Part shown: positions 59,834-64,000 of the stretch, piece after piece
Numbering within the stretch: position 1 is the first letter of the stretch
How the letters are laid out: each line of letters opens with the position of its first letter
Source: Bacillus sp. es.034
Lineage (GTDB): Bacteria > Bacillota > Bacilli > Bacillales > Bacillaceae_B
Assembly: GCF_002563655.1 (NCBI RefSeq)
Contig: NZ_PDIY01000001.1
Coordinates: forward strand, 2,020,001-2,084,000
Reading direction: 5' to 3'
DNA length: 64,000 bases
Translations under genes and position numbers: made by a program
Notes under the pieces: generated by a model
Databases searched by the model: none
What the model was told of the DNA's origin: nothing
Seen by the model: only the letters and a program-made list of their open reading frames with translations

Positions 59834-59912
59834 CTAAATAACGGGGGCAATAGCTGAAGATCGGCTAATCGAACCAGCTATTGCCCTTGTTCAATTATTG
59901 GGCATAATAAAA
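59834..59912 (+). repeat. Hairpin element E15 (long form)
   Basis: GGGCAATAGCTG (59845-59856) and CAGCTATTGCCC (59875-59886) form a perfect 12-bp stem, followed by TTGTTCAATTATTGGGCA. Compared with E4 the stem base pair A-C is restored to G-C, a compensatory change. The gap 59607-59833 before it has no supported gene. Confidence 0.8.
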
Positions 59913-59937
59913 AAAGTTTGTGAAAGGGTTTGTCTTT

Positions 59938-60165
59938 ATGAAAAGTAAGAAAAACAGTAACGTAATAAAGTAATGGATTGCTTATTCAATAGTAATGCTT
60001 ACGCTCGTTTTTAATAAGAGTTATTAATATCAGGAATATCACAGAAATTAGCTTACAGTACAATTGAGACAATCTCCTGGACAGGGCTTGGCTTAAGAGT
60101 TATTTTATTGATGATTTCCTACTTGTATCCAAAGATAGTTCAATTAAATAGGGCTTTCCCTGTAT
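59938..60165 (+). pseudogene. Decayed copy of the small membrane gene at 33225
   Basis: ATGAAAAGTAAGAAAAACAG, then TGGATTGCTTATTCAATAGT, ATTAGCTTACAGTACAATTG and TCTCCTGGACAGGGCTTGGC match 33225-33431 throughout. It has a stop at codon 12 and frameshifts. It directly follows element E15 and is followed by E16, so the gene was apparently carried between two elements. Confidence 0.8.
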
Positions 60166-60230
60166 AAAATAAACTCAGCTCCTTTTGGTGTGAAAATAAA
60201 TTGAGTTATTCAGTAGAATTCGAAAAAATG

Positions 60231-60256
60231 GGTATTGAGTTATTGGGCAGGATACC
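60231..60256 (+). repeat. Hairpin element E16
   Basis: GGTATTGAGTTATTGGGCAG then GATACC. GGTAT and ATACC can pair around the TTGGGCAGG core. Confidence 0.55.
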
Positions 60257-60287
60257 TGAAGACTAAGTTTCGAAGATAATTTCATCA

Positions 60288-60310
60288 AATACTTGACTTA
60301 AGCAAGTATT
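60288..60310 (+). promoter_or_regulatory. Operator overlapping the promoter of the MarR-GNAT gene
   Basis: AATACTTG and CAAGTATT form a perfect 8-bp inverted repeat with a 7-nt spacer. A possible -35 TTGACT (60293) lies inside it and a weak -10 GACAAT follows after 17 nt. The size suits a MarR dimer. Confidence 0.6.
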
Positions 60311-60345
60311 TATATGACAATATCAAATAAATAGGAGGGGTTTTG

Positions 60346-61275
60346 ATGTCAACCAATACTTTAGAAGATCGAATTAATGCTATAAGGCGTTTCAACCGTT
60401 TTATAACTAGACAAATTGGGGTGCTGCGTGAAGGGCTGTTACACACTCCCTATTCACCCACAGAAGCTCGTATCATTTTTGAGCTTGCCAACAATGAAAC
60501 ATTGACTGCTTCAGAATTGATAAATGATTTAGGACTTGATGCAGGCTATCTTAGCCGAATGATAACAAGCCTTGAAGGCAAGGGAATAGTCGAGAAGACT
60601 CGTTCCAAGTCGGATGGTCGTCAACGACTTCTTCATCTGACATCTGAAGGTCAGAGTGCTTTTGAATTGCTAGATAAGCGTTCTCGTGATGAAGTAACTG
60701 ATATGCTCGATGACCTTGAAGAAAAGGATCAACAACGTTTATTTAAGGCTATGCAGACCATCGAGGATATTTTTAGTGAAGGTCTTAAGTATTCCCAACC
60801 ATATGTATTGCGCCCTCATGAACCGGGAGATATGGGATGGATTACACACCGTCATGGGGTTATCTATGCAGAAGAATATGGATGGGATGAGCGGTTTGAA
60901 GCCTTGGTTGCACAAATTGTTTCAGATTTTCTGAGAAACTATAATCCAAAAAAAGAACGGTGTTGGATTGCAGAGATGGATGGTGAAATCGTCGGTTCCG
61001 TCTTTGTGACACAGGATAATGAAAAGGTTGCAAGATTACGTCTGCTTATGGTCGAACCGAAAGCGAGGGGACTTGGTCTCGGAACTCGTCTTGTAGAAGA
61101 ATGTATTCGCTTTTCTAAGCGAAACGGGTATGAGAAGCTTGTTCTTTGGACCAACAGTGTCTTAGAAGCGGCACGCCACTCCTATAAAAAATTAGGATTT
61201 GAATTGGTTGAAGAGGAGAAACATCACAGCTTTGGCCATGAATTAGTTGGAGAGACTTGGGAGAAATCATTGTGA
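60346..61275 (+). CDS. MarR-GNAT fusion protein
   Basis: A 309-residue fusion. A MarR winged helix comes first (about residues 1-145: TASELINDLGLDAGYLSRMI...KSDGRQRLLHLT), then a GNAT acetyltransferase domain (about 155-305: RLRLLMVEPKARGLGLGTRL, then ARHSYKKLGFELVEEEKH). Such fusions may acetylate a small molecule while regulating their own promoter; substrate unknown. ATG 60346 follows AGGAGGGG. Confidence 0.92.
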   Translation: MSTNTLEDRINAIRRFNRFITRQIGVLREGLLHTPYSPTEARIIFELANNETLTASELINDLGLDAGYLSRMITSLEGKGIVEKTRSKSDGRQRLLHLTSEGQSAFELLDKRSRDEVTDMLDDLEEKDQQRLFKAMQTIEDIFSEGLKYSQPYVLRPHEPGDMGWITHRHGVIYAEEYGWDERFEALVAQIVSDFLRNYNPKKERCWIAEMDGEIVGSVFVTQDNEKVARLRLLMVEPKARGLGLGTRLVEECIRFSKRNGYEKLVLWTNSVLEAARHSYKKLGFELVEEEKHHSFGHELVGETWEKSL

Positions 61276-61389
61276 AAAAGAAGTAGGTTCAGAGATCAAG
61301 AGGACCTATTATCGATATGGAGAAAAGGAGAATACGGCTCATATGTTAAGTGAACAAGAGTAATTGACCGGTTACGGAGCATAGTACGG

Positions 61390-61457
61390 AGCATAGGGAC
61401 GATTCTTGTGCTTTCTTTTAATCAAAAAGGAAGGACAAGAACCGTCCCCGTGCTTCC
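61390..61457. repeat. GGAAGCA palindromic repeats, inverted pair
   Basis: The plus-oriented copy is at 61429-61457 (GGAAGGACAAGAACCGTCCC...TGCTTCC) and a minus-oriented copy at 61390-61417 (AGCATAGGGACGATTCTTGT...). Both match 45883-45911 and 46318-46346. Confidence 0.7.
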
Positions 61458-61714
61458 CTATGCGAGAAAGTCGGGAACCCTCTTGATCACAAGCTTTGTT
61501 GCGTCAGCATCGTAAGAAGGTATGCTGCTGTCGGTGAAGAGATGTTCCTTGCCCTCATACAGAAAAAGTTCAGCGGATTGGCCGCCTCCACAAGTTCACG
61601 GGCCGCATTGATGTCACCGTCTTCAACGAAGAAAGGATCTGCACTCATGGTGTAAATTTGAACAGGCAAGTCGGCTGGCCACTGAGATTCGAGCTCCGAG
61701 GTCGGGAGGCAGGC
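61458..61714 (-). pseudogene. Fragment of a dienelactone hydrolase gene
   Basis: About 257 bp matching 46361-46620, the 3' half of the hydrolase gene on the same strand. It has a small deletion and a frameshift (near 61575). As at 46 kb, a GGAAGCA repeat adjoins its 3' end. The match ends abruptly at GGAGGCAGGCATG, where the aadK remnant begins. Confidence 0.85.
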
Positions 61715-62572
61715 ATGATGGATACGATTCTGAACTTAGCAGAGAAAGATGAAAGAATTCGAGCAGTTTATATGAATGGTTCTAGGACAAACCCAAATGT
61801 TAAAAAGGATATCTTTCAAGATTATGACATTGTCTATGTAGTAAAAGAGACTAAACCTTTTACTGAAGATGAAGGGTGGATAGACAACTTTGGAGAAATA
61901 GCTATCTTCCAGGAGCCTGATAATAATAGTAGTAACTTTGGAGTGGAAACTAATTTTGGACAATCTTATGGTTATTTAATGTTATTTAAAGATGGTAACC
62001 GTGTCTTCATATCGAAACCAAAGAACATATGAACGATAACTATCTAAGTGACAAATTAACTGTTCCTTTGTTAGACAAGGACAACTGTTACCGACTATTC
62101 CAACTCCTTCAGATATTGATCATCACGTCCAAGAACCAACTGCAGGCAAATATCTAAGTTGCTGCAACAACTTTTGGTGGTGTCAACAAAATATTGCAAA
62201 GTATATGGCGAGATGAATTACCATACGCAAAGTTCATGATGGACTGTGTGGTTAGACAGGAATTGAATAAAATGGTCGAATGGTGGATTGGAATCATACA
62301 AATTTTGAAGTATCCACGGGGAAAGTAGGAAATTATTTTTGAAAGCAGATCCCAGCATCTTACTAGGATCTGTATGTAGCTACTTATTCAGATGGTCATT
62401 ATGGAAATATGTGGGATTCATTATTTACTGCTGGAGAGCTATTTAGGACATTAGCTAAAGACATTGCAGACCATAGGTGTTTTAGTTATCCATCTAATGA
62501 AGATGTGAGTATGACCGCATATCTAAATCAAGAAAGGTATTTACCTTCAGATGCAATAGAAATCTTTGAATG
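61715..62572 (+). pseudogene. aadK: Aminoglycoside 6-adenylyltransferase (AadK-like), decayed
   Basis: The first 105 codons are open (MMDTILNLAEKDERIRAVYM, NGSRTNPNVKKDIFQDYDIV with the G-S...DYD nucleotidyltransferase motif). After a stop at 62030 the remainder is still recognisable in shifted frames: PTAGKYLSCCNNFWWCQQ, RRDELPYAKFMMDC-like codons, SDGHYGNMWDSLFTAGELF and NEDVSMTAYLNQERYLPSDA. Total span equals a full AadK (about 285 codons). The first few residues appear replaced by the fused hydrolase fragment. It cannot give resistance in this state. Confidence 0.82.
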
Positions 62573-62620
62573 ATAAAAGCACCATGCCAATTTGGCGGGG
62601 TGCTCCAATTGATGTTTGAG

Positions 62621-62651
62621 GAGCCACGGTACCTGTCCCCGTGGCTCTTTT
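62621..62651 (+). terminator. Terminator from a partial GGGGACAGG repeat (copy 4)
   Basis: GAGCCACGG/CCGTGGCTC stem around TACCTGTC, followed by TTTT. The right half (CCTGTCCCCGTGGC) is the end of the repeat at 8621 and 15541. Confidence 0.75.
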
Positions 62652-62812
62652 AGATATATTTTTTCGAAAATTAGGAAAATAACGCTTGTTTATTCTCTGG
62701 ATTTCGTGTTAAAATGCATTAATTTGTGTATTGCGCGATGAATTGTACGACAATACATTTTAGGATTTGTACAAGAAATAAGTAAAAAAGAAGTAGATTA
62801 GGAGATGTTACG

Positions 62813-63544
62813 ATGGAATTCAAAGGATCCAGTGTGTACGATCAATCGGATTTTTTTTCGAATTACATGAAAAGAAGAAATAGACAAGACAGTCCAAACA
62901 ATGCCATTGAAGGGCCACTTATGTATGAATTAATTGGAAGTATTCAAAATAAAAGTATCTTAGATTTAGGATGTGGTGATGCCTCATTCGGAAAAGAACT
63001 CATACTTCAAGGGGCAAAAAACTATACAGGAGTAGAAGGTTCAAAACAAATGGTAGAAGCAGCTCGCTCTAACTTACTTGAACAAAACGGAACAATATAC
63101 AATGAAACAATGGAATCGCATGATTATCCGAAAGAAACATTTGATCTAGTAACCTCTCGATTCGCTTTCCATTATGTTTCAGACATTAACCACCTGTTCC
63201 AAAATGTTTATAATACGCTTAAGGAAGGCGGCAAATTTGTTTTTAGTATCCAGCATCCCCTTACCACTTCGTCATTTGCGAGTAAGCAAACCGGAGATAA
63301 ACGTGGTAATTGGATTGTCGATGATTATTTCCATGATGGTGAAAGAAGAGAGCCTTGGATTGATAAAGTAGTAGTTAAGTATCACCGCACAATTGAACAA
63401 TATTTTTCAGCACTTAGACAAGCAGGTTTTACAATATTGGATTTGCGTGAAGGTACACCTAAACGTGAACACTTTAGTAGCGAAGAGGAATTTGTTAGAA
63501 GGCAACGGATTCCAGTCGTATTGGCTTTTTCATGTGTGAAGTAA
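62813..63544 (+). CDS. SAM-dependent class I methyltransferase
   Basis: A 243-residue methyltransferase. Motif I is ILDLGCGDASFGKEL (about residues 45-59); acidic GVEG follows; motif DLVTSRFAFHYVSD and the post-motif LKEGGKFVFSIQHPL are present. The substrate is unknown, and small molecules are typical. GGAGATG precedes the ATG. Confidence 0.9.
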   Translation: MEFKGSSVYDQSDFFSNYMKRRNRQDSPNNAIEGPLMYELIGSIQNKSILDLGCGDASFGKELILQGAKNYTGVEGSKQMVEAARSNLLEQNGTIYNETMESHDYPKETFDLVTSRFAFHYVSDINHLFQNVYNTLKEGGKFVFSIQHPLTTSSFASKQTGDKRGNWIVDDYFHDGERREPWIDKVVVKYHRTIEQYFSALRQAGFTILDLREGTPKREHFSSEEEFVRRQRIPVVLAFSCVK

Positions 63545-63666
63545 ATGAATTCTAAAGATAATTTTTAGAAAGTAATAAAATTTTAAATAATATGCTTAGT
63601 AATTATGTATGTAAAGGTTTGGGACTACCCATTGTAAGTGGCAAATAGCTATAAGGAGAGGTTTTC

Positions 63667-64000
63667 TTGGAATTTACCACTGAAAGATTAACAATCAGGC
63701 CATTTAAGAGCTTTGACTTAGAAGATGTGTTTCAAATATACAATAACGAGGAGACGTGTAAGTATCTACTACATACTAAATGGACACATGAAAGCATGCA
63801 GGAATCATTTGATAAAAAATTAAAGAACAGTGCCCTCACTAAAGATACCGGCTTAAGTTTGGCTGTGGTGAACCGCAATAATGTCATTGGTGACTTATCT
63901 GTATGGTATACAGGGATGAAGGACACGGTTGAAATTGGGTACAGTTTTTCTGTTGAAACTTCAGGTGAGGGATTTGCGACAGAAGCAGTTAGTTATTTAG
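63667..64000 (+). CDS. GNAT acetyltransferase (3' end outside the window)
   Basis: TTG start after AAGGAGAGG; 111 codons visible. N-terminal FTTERLTIRPFKSFDLEDVF is typical of RimJ/RimL-type acetyltransferases, and the beginning of motif A (GYSFSVETSGEGFATEAV) is reached at the edge. Substrate unknown. Confidence 0.88.
   Translation, partial: MEFTTERLTIRPFKSFDLEDVFQIYNNEETCKYLLHTKWTHESMQESFDKKLKNSALTKDTGLSLAVVNRNNVIGDLSVWYTGMKDTVEIGYSFSVETSGEGFATEAVSYL

Noticed and set aside
16217-60256. Classical integron attC array or CRISPR array
   Set aside because: Spacing is gene-sized and irregular, there is no cas gene or integrase in the window, and the RYYYAAC/GTRRRY attC arms are not present. Only a cassette-like layout is claimed.

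Overview
The window reads as a low-to-moderate GC Bacillaceae chromosome. It opens with the Bacillus-type order ytoI-ytpI-nrnA, uses strong AGGAGG-type ribosome sites with frequent TTG/GTG starts, and carries many typical Bacillus families (DinB, DUF2935, PadR-DUF2812, CBO0543, class A beta-lactamase, AadK). The genus cannot be fixed from the sequence; a Rossellomorea/Bacillus-like host is my inference. No rRNA, tRNA, CRISPR array, phage or plasmid replication gene was found.

Layout. 1-2.6 kb is conserved core (ytoI, ytpI, nrnA). 2.7-8.6 kb is a complete thiazole/oxazole-modified peptide (TOMM) locus of the heterocycloanthracin/sonorensin type: a Cys-rich precursor, a ThiF-like leader-binding protein, a fused cyclodehydratase (YcaO) and a SagB-like dehydrogenase. 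8.8-12.2 kb is a two-component system interleaved with an ABC exporter, with tandem response-regulator boxes in front of the ABC genes. 12.3-16.1 kb carries an AlkD-like protein, a PadR-esterase operon with two palindromic operators around a consensus promoter, a class A beta-lactamase and a deoxyribosyltransferase-like gene.

From about 16 kb base composition becomes visibly more AT-rich and the content changes to short, unrelated, mostly plus-strand gene units: ECF sigma/anti-sigma pairs, MFS/LysR, a nuclease-HerA pair, an ABC exporter, Nudix, ASCH, DinB and many small membrane proteins. Between these units lies a recurring hairpin element (called E1 to E16 here). It has a conserved loop close to AGGGGCAGG and stems that differ in sequence yet stay complementary (8/8 at 28205, 37098 and 23752). 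A longer form adds an internal GGGCAATA/TATTGCCC hairpin that looks like a terminator. The 2.54-kb MFS-LysR unit occurs twice (18003-20543 and 33931-36473), and homology starts and stops inside the GGGCAG core on both sides. A small membrane gene likewise recurs as a decayed copy next to an element (59938-60165). I read this as a cassette-like array moved by an unidentified recombinase. This is the most interesting signal in the window, and the mechanism is inference.

From 37 to 64 kb elements are sparser. The region holds hydrolases, acetyltransferases, Nudix and VOC proteins, small membrane proteins, PadR-DUF2812 and a MarR-GNAT fusion. It also has two other dispersed palindromic repeat families (GGGGACAGG...CCTGTCCCC and GGAAGCA...TGCTTCC), a 20-bp tandem repeat, and several decayed genes, including an aadK remnant fused to a fragment of a dienelactone hydrolase gene. 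The window ends inside a GNAT acetyltransferase gene.
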